Positions 1-5,253 of a stretch of 6,289 nt of DNA are shown in pieces; positions within the stretch are counted from its first letter, which is position 1; each line of letters begins with the position of its first letter. The position numbers and the translations under genes were made by a program. A model generated the notes under the pieces. The model worked only from the letters and a program-made list of their open reading frames with translations. It did no database searches and was not told where the DNA came from. Source of the stretch: an uncultured Alphaproteobacteria bacterium (GTDB lineage: Bacteria; Pseudomonadota; Alphaproteobacteria; CAAHEQ01; UBA3637); contig CAMZEQ010000047.1 in the NCBI GenBank assembly GCA_947305835.1, positions 1 through 6,289 of the forward strand, given 5' to 3'.

Positions 1-1102
1 TGTTTCCTTCGGCGGTACGGACAATATAGCCAAGACCACCCATTTCATTTTCAACCGCAAAAGCATTCAATTTATCAAACCAACTGCGGGGTTTATCGGC
101 TGATTTCGGGGCACGAATCGCACGGACAAAGCCACCTTCAGCCACCATATTTGCAAAAATACCGAAATCAGAGCCGGCAAAAACTTCGGACACATCCACG
201 ATTTTTAAGGGGTTGCGCAAATCCGGTTTATCTGTCCCATAGGTCAGCATCGCTTCATCAAAGGGAATGCGAATAAAGGGCGCTGTGGAACAGGTGGCAT
301 CGGGCGCAAATTCTTTGAAAATGGCACTGATTAATTTTTCGCCCACTTCCATAATTTCATCTTGCGTTACAAAGGACATTTCCCAGTCGATTTGATAAAA
401 TTCCCCAGGGGAACGATCGGCGCGCGAATCTTCATCACGAAAACAAGGCGCCAGTTGGAAATACCGGTCAAAGCCCGCCACCATCAACAATTGTTTAAAT
501 TGTTGTGGGGATTGCGGCAGGGCATAAAATTCGCCTTTGTGGACACGACTTGGAACCAAATAGTCGCGCGCACCTTCCGGACTGGACGAAGTTAAAATTG
601 GTGTTTGAAATTCCGTAAAGCCCATTTCCCACATGCGATCGCGCACAAATTTGTTTAAACGGTTACGCATTAAAATATTGGCATGGGGTTTAGATCTACG
701 CAAATCCAAGAAACGATAGGTCAAGCGTTGTTCTTCGGATAGTTCTGATGAATCGGCCGTAATTAAAAACGGTAATACTTGCGCTTCCCCCAAAGTTTCA
801 ACTTTATTTACAACCACTTCAATTTCACCTGTGGGCATTTTGGGGTTGACGGTCGCAGAATCGCGCAAAACAACCTTGCCTTCCACACGGATAACGGATT
901 CAGGACGCGCTTTTTCCAATTCTTTAAAACACGGTGCATTAATGTCCACCACACACTGCGTAATGCCATCGTTATCGCGCAAATCCACGAAAAGCAGATT
1001 CCCATGGTCGCGCTTGGTTTGAATCCAACCTGATAAAACCACATCTTCGCCGGCATTGCTAGAACGCAGCTGCCCGCATAATTTTGTTCTGTAAGTTTGC
1101 AT
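1..1102 (-). CDS. aspS: Aspartyl-tRNA synthetase (AspRS), N-terminal 367 residues, cut by the window edge
   Basis: Class II aminoacyl-tRNA synthetase that charges tRNA-Asp with aspartate in the cytoplasm. The frame is open from ATG at 1102 to base 1, with no stop in the window; bacterial AspRS is about 590 residues, so roughly the last 220 are missing. Visible parts: N-terminal OB-fold anticodon-binding domain (about residues 1-110, with SGWIQTKRDHG), then the catalytic domain with LPQSPQQFKQLLM and class II motif 2 FRDEDSRADRSPGEFYQ from residue 221, where R222 matches E. coli R217. The bacterial GAD insertion begins near the truncation. The start is supported by AAAGG at 1114-1110, 7 nt from the ATG, and by homology beginning immediately (CGQLR). 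H33 aligns with the histidine reported in non-discriminating AspRS enzymes, where E. coli has L30. This enzyme may therefore also charge tRNA-Asn, but that is inference. Expression probably depends on the structured leader upstream. Confidence 0.97.
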   Translation of the reverse strand, partial: MQTYRTKLCGQLRSSNAGEDVVLSGWIQTKRDHGNLLFVDLRDNDGITQCVVDINAPCFKELEKARPESVIRVEGKVVLRDSATVNPKMPTGEIEVVVNKVETLGEAQVLPFLITADSSELSEEQRLTYRFLDLRRSKPHANILMRNRLNKFVRDRMWEMGFTEFQTPILTSSSPEGARDYLVPSRVHKGEFYALPQSPQQFKQLLMVAGFDRYFQLAPCFRDEDSRADRSPGEFYQIDWEMSFVTQDEIMEVGEKLISAIFKEFAPDATCSTAPFIRIPFDEAMLTYGTDKPDLRNPLKIVDVSEVFAGSDFGIFANMVAEGGFVRAIRAPKSADKPRSWFDKLNAFAVENEMGGLGYIVRTAEGN

Positions 1103-1283
1103 TTTATAACCTTTCTTTTTGTTAAGCGTCAGGGCGAATTTCGTTCGCTGTGCCACCTGACTTCAGGATCCAATGAATCCCCTTAAGCACGCTGTTTCGG
1201 GCGCAACCCGAAGGGTTCTAATCAGTGCAAAACACCTTTCTTCCCTTATGCTCCCCTGTGTCGGCAGGATCAAAGCGAGGCTC
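1103..1283 (-). promoter_or_regulatory. Structured aspS 5' leader, candidate T-box-like tRNA-Asp riboswitch
   Basis: About 175 nt of likely transcript lie between the promoter and the aspS ATG, with several hairpins and no ORF. (1) The first hairpin pairs CCUG 1268-1265 with CAGG 1258-1255; its loop CCGACA contains GAC (1262-1260), an Asp codon, followed by A. (2) A middle domain is closed by GCAC 1228-1225 with GUGC 1190-1187. Inside it, two mutually exclusive hairpins compete: AACCC 1217-1213/GGGUU 1209-1205, or UUCGGG 1212-1207/CCCGAA 1201-1196. (3) The last hairpin pairs GUCAGG 1161-1156 with CCUGAC 1133-1128, has a 7-nt bulge UGGCACA 1155-1149, then GCGAA 1148-1144 with UUCGC 1138-1134. 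The last element matches the T-box antiterminator plan (helix, UGGNACC bulge, helix beginning GCG) with one bulge mismatch. UGGC would pair with GCCA, as expected for tRNA-Asp with discriminator G73. No U-run follows, so control would be translational. Class membership is inference; the hairpins are seen directly. Confidence 0.55.
1110..1114 (-). promoter_or_regulatory. aspS ribosome binding site
   Basis: AAAGG lies 7 nt before the ATG at 1102 and fixes the start. The surrounding 9-mer AAGAAAGGT (1117-1109) is repeated exactly earlier in the leader (1242-1234). The leader segment AACCCUUC (1217-1210) could pair with GAAAGGUU (1115-1108), with one C-A mismatch, which would hide this site. Confidence 0.7.
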
Positions 1284-1312
1284 ATTATATCAAATAAAAA
1301 AATAAAAATCAA
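1284..1312 (-). promoter_or_regulatory. Sigma70-type promoter of aspS leader
   Basis: The -35 box TTGATT (1312-1307) is followed by a 17-nt AT-rich spacer and a perfect -10 box TATAAT (1289-1284). The predicted start is near 1276-1279, just ahead of the first leader hairpin. The -35 box begins only 3 nt after the deacetylase stop codon, so aspS has its own promoter. No terminator is visible between the genes, so readthrough from upstream is also possible. Confidence 0.8.
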
Positions 1313-1315
1313 CGA

Positions 1316-2128
1316 TTATTTTAATTTGTCAGCATAATCTTTAAGTAAAACGAATCGAAAACCCCGGGCTTTCAACTTGGGTAAAACACGCATCAAACCG
1401 CGACCTGTTTCTTTTTCCGGATGATTCATATGACAAATAATAATATCACCGGGCTTAGCCGTCAAAAAAGCTGCCTCAACTTCATCTGCAGAATATGTGG
1501 CCCCCTTATCACCCAATACGGCAAATCCGATAGTTTGAAAGCCCATATCTTCAATCATCTGAGCAGCCCCTTCATCATAATAGGCCGTTCCCGAACGATA
1601 AAAAACAGGCCGCCGCCCCGTAGCTTTTTCCATTTTATCCGCATTCAGTGCAACTTCGTCATAAAGTTCACCCGCATTTTTTGTGCCAGCAATACCATAA
1701 ATACTCTGCCCTGTTAGAGAAGCAGGACGATGGGCAATACCATGATTTTCAATTTCAAACAAAGGATTAGCTGCCAAACGAGCGAACTTTTCCGGATACT
1801 TATCCATCCAACGACCGGTAATAAACATTGTGGCCGGGATTTCATTTTGAATTAAAAATTCTATTAAATCTTCATCCAAACTATCCGTTTTTGAACCACA
1901 AGCATCCATAGTTAAAGCAAGAATTTTTTCATCTGTATCGATACGAGTACGCACCTGAGGTACTGTCTCAGACCATTGATGCGGTTCAAAATTACCGTAA
2001 CGCCAAAGGCATTCCAGCTTTCGCCAATTGACAAAATATCCGCAAATAAGAATTATTAAAAAAAGACAAATCAGTCTTTTACGCACTTTAATCGCCGCAA
2101 ATAGCGTTAAAATCAACCGTCTGACCAT
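1316..2128 (-). CDS. Membrane-anchored polysaccharide deacetylase (NodB/CE4 family)
   Basis: Predicted metal-dependent carbohydrate de-N-acetylase with a NodB-homology fold, probably acting on an envelope or exported glycan. Residues 19-33 (LICLFLIILICGYFV), preceded by VRKR, form a signal anchor, placing the catalytic domain in the periplasm. Motifs in order: TMDACGSKTD (residues 73-82) at motif 1; NHGIAH with H129 and H133 as the metal-binding HxxxH; RSGTAYYD (178-185) as motif 3; and HMN with H233 near the C-terminus. In the usual motif 1 (TFDDG) the second Asp binds metal; here it is Ala76, while D75 remains. A DACG variant subgroup is known to me from memory only. The start is uncertain: the ATG at 2128 overlaps the pilin-like gene by 41 nt and lacks a clear ribosome site. 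A GTG at 2086, 1 nt after that gene's stop, would give a cleaner N-terminus MRKRLICLF (256 residues). The substrate is unknown. Confidence 0.88.
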   Translation of the reverse strand: MVRRLILTLFAAIKVRKRLICLFLIILICGYFVNWRKLECLWRYGNFEPHQWSETVPQVRTRIDTDEKILALTMDACGSKTDSLDEDLIEFLIQNEIPATMFITGRWMDKYPEKFARLAANPLFEIENHGIAHRPASLTGQSIYGIAGTKNAGELYDEVALNADKMEKATGRRPVFYRSGTAYYDEGAAQMIEDMGFQTIGFAVLGDKGATYSADEVEAAFLTAKPGDIIICHMNHPEKETGRGLMRVLPKLKARGFRFVLLKDYADKLK

Positions 2129-2618
2129 TCAAAGGAACTGTTACATCCTGAACGGAACCGTCATCCATTTCTTCATCCTTCAAAGAAAAAGAAACATCCT
2201 CCGCCATCTTTAACTGGGCCATTTTAGAGATAAGAGCACGACACATTCTACCTTTGATCGGTTCGCCGTTTGAATTGGTAATTTGCATCATAAAATCATT
2301 ATTTTCGGAATCAGGATTTGCCTGAAAGGTCAAAGTATAGTTCCCAACAGTCTTTTGATAGGCAGATAAAAATTGATCCAGCTGATCTTTTGATGTGAAA
2401 GAACCTTGGGCCAATTTCGGATAAATCTGGGTCACTTGTAAATTCATATGATAGAGAATATCATTGATTTCTCTTTCCTGATTGGATGTGCGAAAAGCCC
2501 AAAATCCCCCTACAGATAAGATTCCCACAATGGCCAAAATAGCCATCACCTCAACCATTGTACGTCCTGATTCGGCAGTACCACGGAAAATATATTTCTT
2601 AAAATTGCGTATTGTCAT
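2088..2618 (-). CDS. Type IV pilin-like / pseudopilin protein with class III signal peptide
   Basis: A small prepilin-like protein of 176 residues from the ATG at 2618. The 18-residue basic leader ends in G18, followed by RTMVE. The prepilin peptidase cut would fall after G18, giving glutamate at mature position 5, the hallmark residue of type IV pilins and pseudopilins. A hydrophobic helix follows (about residues 21-43, MAILAIVGILSVGG). The C-terminal region has two cysteines, C126 and C174, placed like a pilin D-region disulfide. The frame stays open to a TTG at 2654 (188 residues), but the ATG gives the better leader length; a weak GAAAAAG precedes it. It is co-directional and overlapping with the deacetylase, and divergent from the CtrA-like regulator. 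No pilus assembly genes (pilB, pilC, pilD) are in the window, so whether it forms a filament or a secretion pseudopilus cannot be told. Family-level call only. Confidence 0.83.
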   Translation of the reverse strand: MTIRNFKKYIFRGTAESGRTMVEVMAILAIVGILSVGGFWAFRTSNQEREINDILYHMNLQVTQIYPKLAQGSFTSKDQLDQFLSAYQKTVGNYTLTFQANPDSENNDFMMQITNSNGEPIKGRMCRALISKMAQLKMAEDVSFSLKDEEMDDGSVQDVTVPLNGQTVDFNAICGD

Positions 2619-2725
2619 GTCTTTTTCAATAGCATTTTTATTTTTTGATGTCAAGCATATTTTTAAAAATTTTATTGATTTTTTTGAAAATTTGATATAG
2701 ACTTGAAAACAAAGGATAAAATTGC
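2619..2725. promoter_or_regulatory. Divergent AT-rich promoter region, pilin-like operon / CtrA-like regulator
   Basis: This 107-nt gap must hold promoters for both directions. Minus strand: TTGACA at 2654-2649 is a perfect -35 box, but 17 nt later the -10 is only TATTGA (2631-2626), preceded by TG. That would start the RNA almost at the ATG, so it is doubtful. Plus strand: TTGATT (2675-2680) and TATAGA (2696-2701) are separated by a short 15-nt spacer. A perfect palindrome ATTTTTAAAAAT lies at 2659-2670. I saw no TTAA-N7-TTAA CtrA box and no GANTC methylation site. Confidence 0.4.
2711..2716 (+). promoter_or_regulatory. Ribosome binding site of the CtrA-like regulator
   Basis: AAAGGA lies 9 nt before the ATG at 2726 and supports that start, which also gives the expected response-regulator N-terminus MHILVIEDD. 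Confidence 0.7.
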
Positions 2726-3424
2726 ATGCACATACTTGTTATCGAAGATGATAAAATTACCAATCAAAACATTTGCCTGCTTTTGAAAAGGGATCGAATG
2801 ATCCCTGAGGCAGCCTATTGCGGACGAGATGGTTTAGAATTGATCAAATTATACGAATATGACCTGATTATTTTGGATTTACTGTTACCTGATATGCAGG
2901 GCATAGAAATTTTAAAGCAGATACGACAACAAAAAGTGGATACCCCTGTTCTGGTTTTGTCAGGACTAAATCAAACAGATAAAAAAGTGGAATGTTTTAA
3001 TGCCGGGGCAGATGACTATTTGACAAAACCCTATGAACGAATCGAATTATTGGCCAGGATAAAAGCTATTGTCCGGCGTAATCGCGGCATTTCAGATGCT
3101 GTGATTTGTATCGGAAAAATAAAGATAGATATGAACACTAAAACTGTTTTTGTCGGCAATCAACTGGTTCCTTTAACTGCAAAAGAATATGCTTTATTGG
3201 AATTATTAGCCCTCAAAAAAGGCATCACAGTTACAAAAGAAACTTGCTTAAATCAACTGTATGGGATTATGGATGAACTACCTGACAGTAAAATTATAGA
3301 TGTCTTTTTATGTAAAATGAGGCGTAAAATCAAAGCCTTAACAGGTGGCGAAGATTACATCCAAAACGTTTGGGGACGCGGTTACATCCTAAAAGCGCCG
3401 GATAAAAATCCACGTTCCCGTTAA
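2726..3424 (+). CDS. ctrA: CtrA-like OmpR-family response regulator
   Basis: A DNA-binding response regulator of 232 residues. CtrA is the master cell-cycle and motility regulator of many alphaproteobacteria. The receiver domain (about 1-118) has the acidic pocket E7/D8/D9, phosphoacceptor D51, S79, and K101 in the TKP motif; D51 matches the Caulobacter CtrA position. The winged-helix domain (about 125-225) has LTAKEYALLELL, KIIDVFLCKMRRK and VWGRGYILKAP, which parallel CtrA closely, as does LPDMQGI in the receiver. One extra residue follows the LYGIMDE segment. The C-terminus ends RSR rather than the two alanines that tag Caulobacter CtrA for ClpXP, so that proteolysis signal seems absent. 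No histidine kinase is adjacent, as expected for CtrA, which is fed by a distant phosphorelay. It is the only plus-strand gene here and faces away from the pilin-like operon. Ortholog or recent paralog cannot be decided from one window. Confidence 0.9.
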   Translation: MHILVIEDDKITNQNICLLLKRDRMIPEAAYCGRDGLELIKLYEYDLIILDLLLPDMQGIEILKQIRQQKVDTPVLVLSGLNQTDKKVECFNAGADDYLTKPYERIELLARIKAIVRRNRGISDAVICIGKIKIDMNTKTVFVGNQLVPLTAKEYALLELLALKKGITVTKETCLNQLYGIMDELPDSKIIDVFLCKMRRKIKALTGGEDYIQNVWGRGYILKAPDKNPRSR

Positions 3425-3456
3425 TCAATCCCTTCGATTTTTCGAACTGATTTTTT
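3423..3456 (+). terminator. Weak intrinsic terminator after the CtrA-like gene
   Basis: TTCGA (3433-3437) pairs with TCGAA (3442-3446) around a TTTT loop. AATCA (3423-3427) can pair with TGATT (3448-3452) outside it. Six Ts run 3451-3456. The stem is AT-rich with an asymmetric internal loop, so efficiency is uncertain. It sits between convergent genes and has no T-run on the minus strand, so it should stop only the regulator transcript. Confidence 0.45.
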
Positions 3457-3466
3457 AATTCTTACC

Positions 3467-3805
3467 TTATAAATATTCGGCTAATTCGTTTTTTATATCC
3501 GTAATTTCAGCCAAAAAAGCATCTTGATTTTTCTGATTTTCGTTTTCTTTGTCCGGCACGATCAAAGCATCTTCACCACTTGCTAAACGTTTTTGGACAC
3601 CCTTGATCGTTAAAAAGTCTTTGTACAAGAAATCGCGAATACGTGCCAAAAGGACCACATCTTGTGTCTGGTAGTAACGACGCCCCATTCGTTTAATGGG
3701 CTTAACCTGCTTGAATTGAGTCTCCCAAAAGCGCAAAACAGATGGCTGAACCTGCAATAACTCAGCAACTTCTGCTATGGTACGATAGGCGTTTTCTGAT
3801 TTCAC
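3467..3805 (-). CDS. MerR-family transcriptional regulator of the ihfA-linked type
   Basis: A small DNA-binding protein of 112 residues. The MerR winged helix-turn-helix occupies about residues 8-75: TIAEVAELLQVQPSVLRFWE (9-28) is the HTH, GRRYY the start of the wing, and TIKGVQKRL the second HTH region. The C-terminal 35 residues are charged and probably form a short coiled-coil dimer helix. There is no effector-binding domain and no cysteine cluster for metal sensing. This is the uncharacterised MerR protein that follows ihfA in many alphaproteobacteria; its targets are not known to me. The start is GTG at 3805, supported by TAAGG (3817-3813), 7 nt upstream and overlapping the ihfA stop, so translation is probably coupled to ihfA. 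The intergenic gap is 9 nt. Confidence 0.9.
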   Translation of the reverse strand: MKSENAYRTIAEVAELLQVQPSVLRFWETQFKQVKPIKRMGRRYYQTQDVVLLARIRDFLYKDFLTIKGVQKRLASGEDALIVPDKENENQKNQDAFLAEITDIKNELAEYL

Positions 3806-3812
3806 GGAACAA

Positions 3813-3817
3813 CCTTA
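3813..3817 (-). promoter_or_regulatory. Ribosome binding site of merR overlapping the ihfA stop
   Basis: TAAGG contains the ihfA stop codon TAA (3817-3815) and lies 7 nt before the GTG at 3805. It decides the non-ATG start and implies translational coupling. Confidence 0.65.
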
Positions 3818-4108
3818 CTTCTTATTGTTTTTCAAAATTGGCGAAGGCCGAAAAGCCAAGACGGTTCTGGCAGAAATAGGATATTCCTTTCCCGTTTTGG
3901 GATTACGCCCGAGGCGTTCCTTTTTCATATAGGGTTCAAATGAAGCAAAACCGGAAATTTTCACATTGCGATGCGTTGCTAACTCTGCGGCTATGATTGA
4001 AAAGGTTTTTTCAATCATTTTAAATGCATCCGCATGCGAAAAGCCCAATTCCTGATGGATTGCCTCAGCAATATCAGAACGTACCAGTGTTTTTACTTTT
4101 TCTGTCAT
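3815..4108 (-). CDS. ihfA: Integration host factor alpha subunit
   Basis: DNA-bending nucleoid protein of the HU/IHF family, 97 residues, the normal length. It pairs with IhfB to bend DNA sharply at specific sites. Seen here: N-terminal helices with LVRSDIAEAIHQELGFS; the core strand VKISGFASFEP (49-59); and the beta-arm GRNPKTGKEYPISAR (67-81) with the intercalating proline P70. The end AFRPSPILK is IHF-alpha-like rather than HU-like, and the position before a merR gene is the usual one for alphaproteobacterial ihfA. The ATG at 4108 has a strong ribosome site, AAGGAG at 4124-4119. It is separated from plsX by 76 nt, where fabH often sits in related genomes. A partner ihfB is not in the window. 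Confidence 0.94.
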   Translation of the reverse strand: MTEKVKTLVRSDIAEAIHQELGFSHADAFKMIEKTFSIIAAELATHRNVKISGFASFEPYMKKERLGRNPKTGKEYPISARTVLAFRPSPILKNNKK

Positions 4109-4118
4109 TTTTACCTTT

Positions 4119-4124
4119 CTCCTT
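4119..4124 (-). promoter_or_regulatory. Strong ribosome binding site of ihfA
   Basis: AAGGAG lies 10 nt before the ATG at 4108, with a second AAAGG (4118-4114) closer in. This is the best Shine-Dalgarno in the window and suits an abundant nucleoid protein. Confidence 0.7.
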
Positions 4125-4137
4125 TTTTATCAGGATA

Positions 4138-4166
4138 ATAGTGCAACAATTTAAAAAATTATGCAA
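4138..4166 (-). promoter_or_regulatory. Possible sigma70 promoter of ihfA-merR
   Basis: TTGCAT (4166-4161), a 17-nt spacer and CACTAT (4143-4138) lie in the plsX-ihfA gap. The -35 is fair and the -10 weak. The gap is AT-rich, which makes chance matches likely. If real, ihfA-merR can be expressed apart from rpmF-plsX. Confidence 0.35.
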
Positions 4167-4184
4167 GTACTTTTTTTATTTTTT

Positions 4185-5240
4185 TTACGGGGCGGTCGTA
4201 TCGTCCAAAGCGGACATATTCAAAACAGTGGCAATTTCGTTCTTTGTCTTTTCACAAATATCCTGACGAGCCATCTTAATCGCCGCTTCAATAGCACAAG
4301 AAAAACCATACGCATCCGTACCGCCATGACTTTTAACGGAAATCCCCTTTAAACCCAAAAACATTGCACCGTTATAAATACGCGGATCAAATTTCTTTTT
4401 GAACTTAGATAAACTGGAATGCGCCATTAAAAAGCCAAACATCGAAATCCAAGAACCTTTTACTTCCTGTTTCAAAGCTTTAGCGATAAATTTGGCTGCA
4501 CCTTCAATTGTTTTTAAAGCTATGTTACCCGAAAAACCGTCAGAAACAACCACATTTGTCTTGCCTGCCGAAATATCATTCCCTTCCACAAAACCGTAAT
4601 AATTAATTTTATCACCCATTTCGTGTAAAATAGCGGCAGCTTCACGAATTTCTTCGCGACCTTTTGTTTCTTCCGACCCGATATTTAACAAACCGATTGA
4701 TGGTTTTTCCTCATTAAACAAAACATGGTATAAGACTTCTCCCATTAAAGAAAACTCCACCAAATTTTGCGGATCACATTTGGCATTTGCCCCTAAATCC
4801 AACATCACGATCGGACCGCTTGCAGACGGCAAAATGCCGGCAATCGCAGGTCTGTCGATCCCCTGTAAGGTTCCCAAGCAAATCTTGCTCATTGCCATTA
4901 AAGCACCTGTATTACCTGCAGAAACAACAGCTTTTGCATAACCGTTTCGAACAGCCATAATCGCTTTCCACATGCTTGTTTCCCGCCCGGAACGTAAAAT
5001 CTGGGCCGGTTTAGCATCGGCACGCACAAAATCTGTTGTGTGATGAATCTTATAACATTTCGGATCCAATCCCACTTCTGCAATGATCGGTGTCAACTTA
5101 GCCTCATCCCCAAACAAGAAGAAAAATAATTCTCCCGGATGATCTTTTGCCACCATTGAAACACCCTCAATGATGCATCGGGGCGCATTATCTCCCCCCA
5201 TTGCATCAATTGAAAGAATTAAAGTTTCTTTTCCTGTCAA
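4185..5240 (-). CDS. plsX: Phosphate acyltransferase PlsX
   Basis: Makes acyl-phosphate from acyl-ACP and phosphate, the first step of the PlsX/PlsY route to phosphatidic acid; a peripheral membrane enzyme. The 351 residues match the family length. Diagnostic segments: SIDAMGGDNAP (10-20) at the N-terminus, VSAGNTGALMA (106-116), LDLGANAKC, VSDGFSGNIALK, and a C-terminal HGGTDAYGFSCAIE region. The start is TTG at 5240. The next in-frame ATG (codon 14) lies inside the conserved N-terminal motif and would delete it, whereas AAGGA (5253-5249) sits 8 nt before the TTG. That ribosome site overlaps the rpmF stop, and the gap is 11 nt, so the two genes are translationally coupled. In many alphaproteobacteria fabH follows plsX; here it does not. 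Confidence 0.96.
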   Translation of the reverse strand: MTGKETLILSIDAMGGDNAPRCIIEGVSMVAKDHPGELFFFLFGDEAKLTPIIAEVGLDPKCYKIHHTTDFVRADAKPAQILRSGRETSMWKAIMAVRNGYAKAVVSAGNTGALMAMSKICLGTLQGIDRPAIAGILPSASGPIVMLDLGANAKCDPQNLVEFSLMGEVLYHVLFNEEKPSIGLLNIGSEETKGREEIREAAAILHEMGDKINYYGFVEGNDISAGKTNVVVSDGFSGNIALKTIEGAAKFIAKALKQEVKGSWISMFGFLMAHSSLSKFKKKFDPRIYNGAMFLGLKGISVKSHGGTDAYGFSCAIEAAIKMARQDICEKTKNEIATVLNMSALDDTTAP

Positions 5241-5248
5241 GGGAAAAA

Positions 5249-5253
5249 TCCTT
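5249..5253 (-). promoter_or_regulatory. Ribosome binding site deciding the plsX TTG start
   Basis: AAGGA shares two bases with the rpmF stop codon (5254-5252) and lies 8 nt from the TTG at 5240. Confidence 0.65.

Noticed and set aside
808..1056. 82-residue minus-strand ORF, and plus-strand ORFs at 362-595, 779-1033 and 831-1022
   Set aside because: They lie in other frames over aspS, which is strongly conserved through this interval.
1121..1161. Intrinsic terminator in the aspS leader
   Set aside because: The strong hairpin at 1161-1128 is followed by GCUUAAC, not by a U-run.
1103..1283. aspS leader as a cobalamin riboswitch
   Set aside because: GGGAAGAAAGGUG and GUCAGG recall parts of cobalamin riboswitches, but the B12 box end (ACCUGCC after CAGG) is missing and the order does not fit.
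1103..1283. Leader as 6S RNA, SRP RNA or tmRNA
   Set aside because: There is no GGAAGGAAGCAG-type SRP loop, no tmRNA acceptor or tag, no convincing long 6S closing stem and no terminator. The RNA appears to run straight into the aspS ribosome site.
1421..2213. Plus-strand ORFs at 1421-1717 and 2028-2213
   Set aside because: They are antisense to the deacetylase and pilin-like genes, with no ribosome site or family resemblance.
2626..2654. TTGACA promoter as a confident call for the pilin-like gene
   Set aside because: The -10 match is poor (TATTGA), and the start would leave essentially no leader before the ATG at 2618. It is kept only as a possibility in the divergent region.
4024..4599. 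Plus-strand ORFs at 4024-4266, 4161-4352 and 4399-4599
   Set aside because: They are antisense shadows of plsX and ihfA; the hydrophobic runs come from T-rich intergenic sequence.
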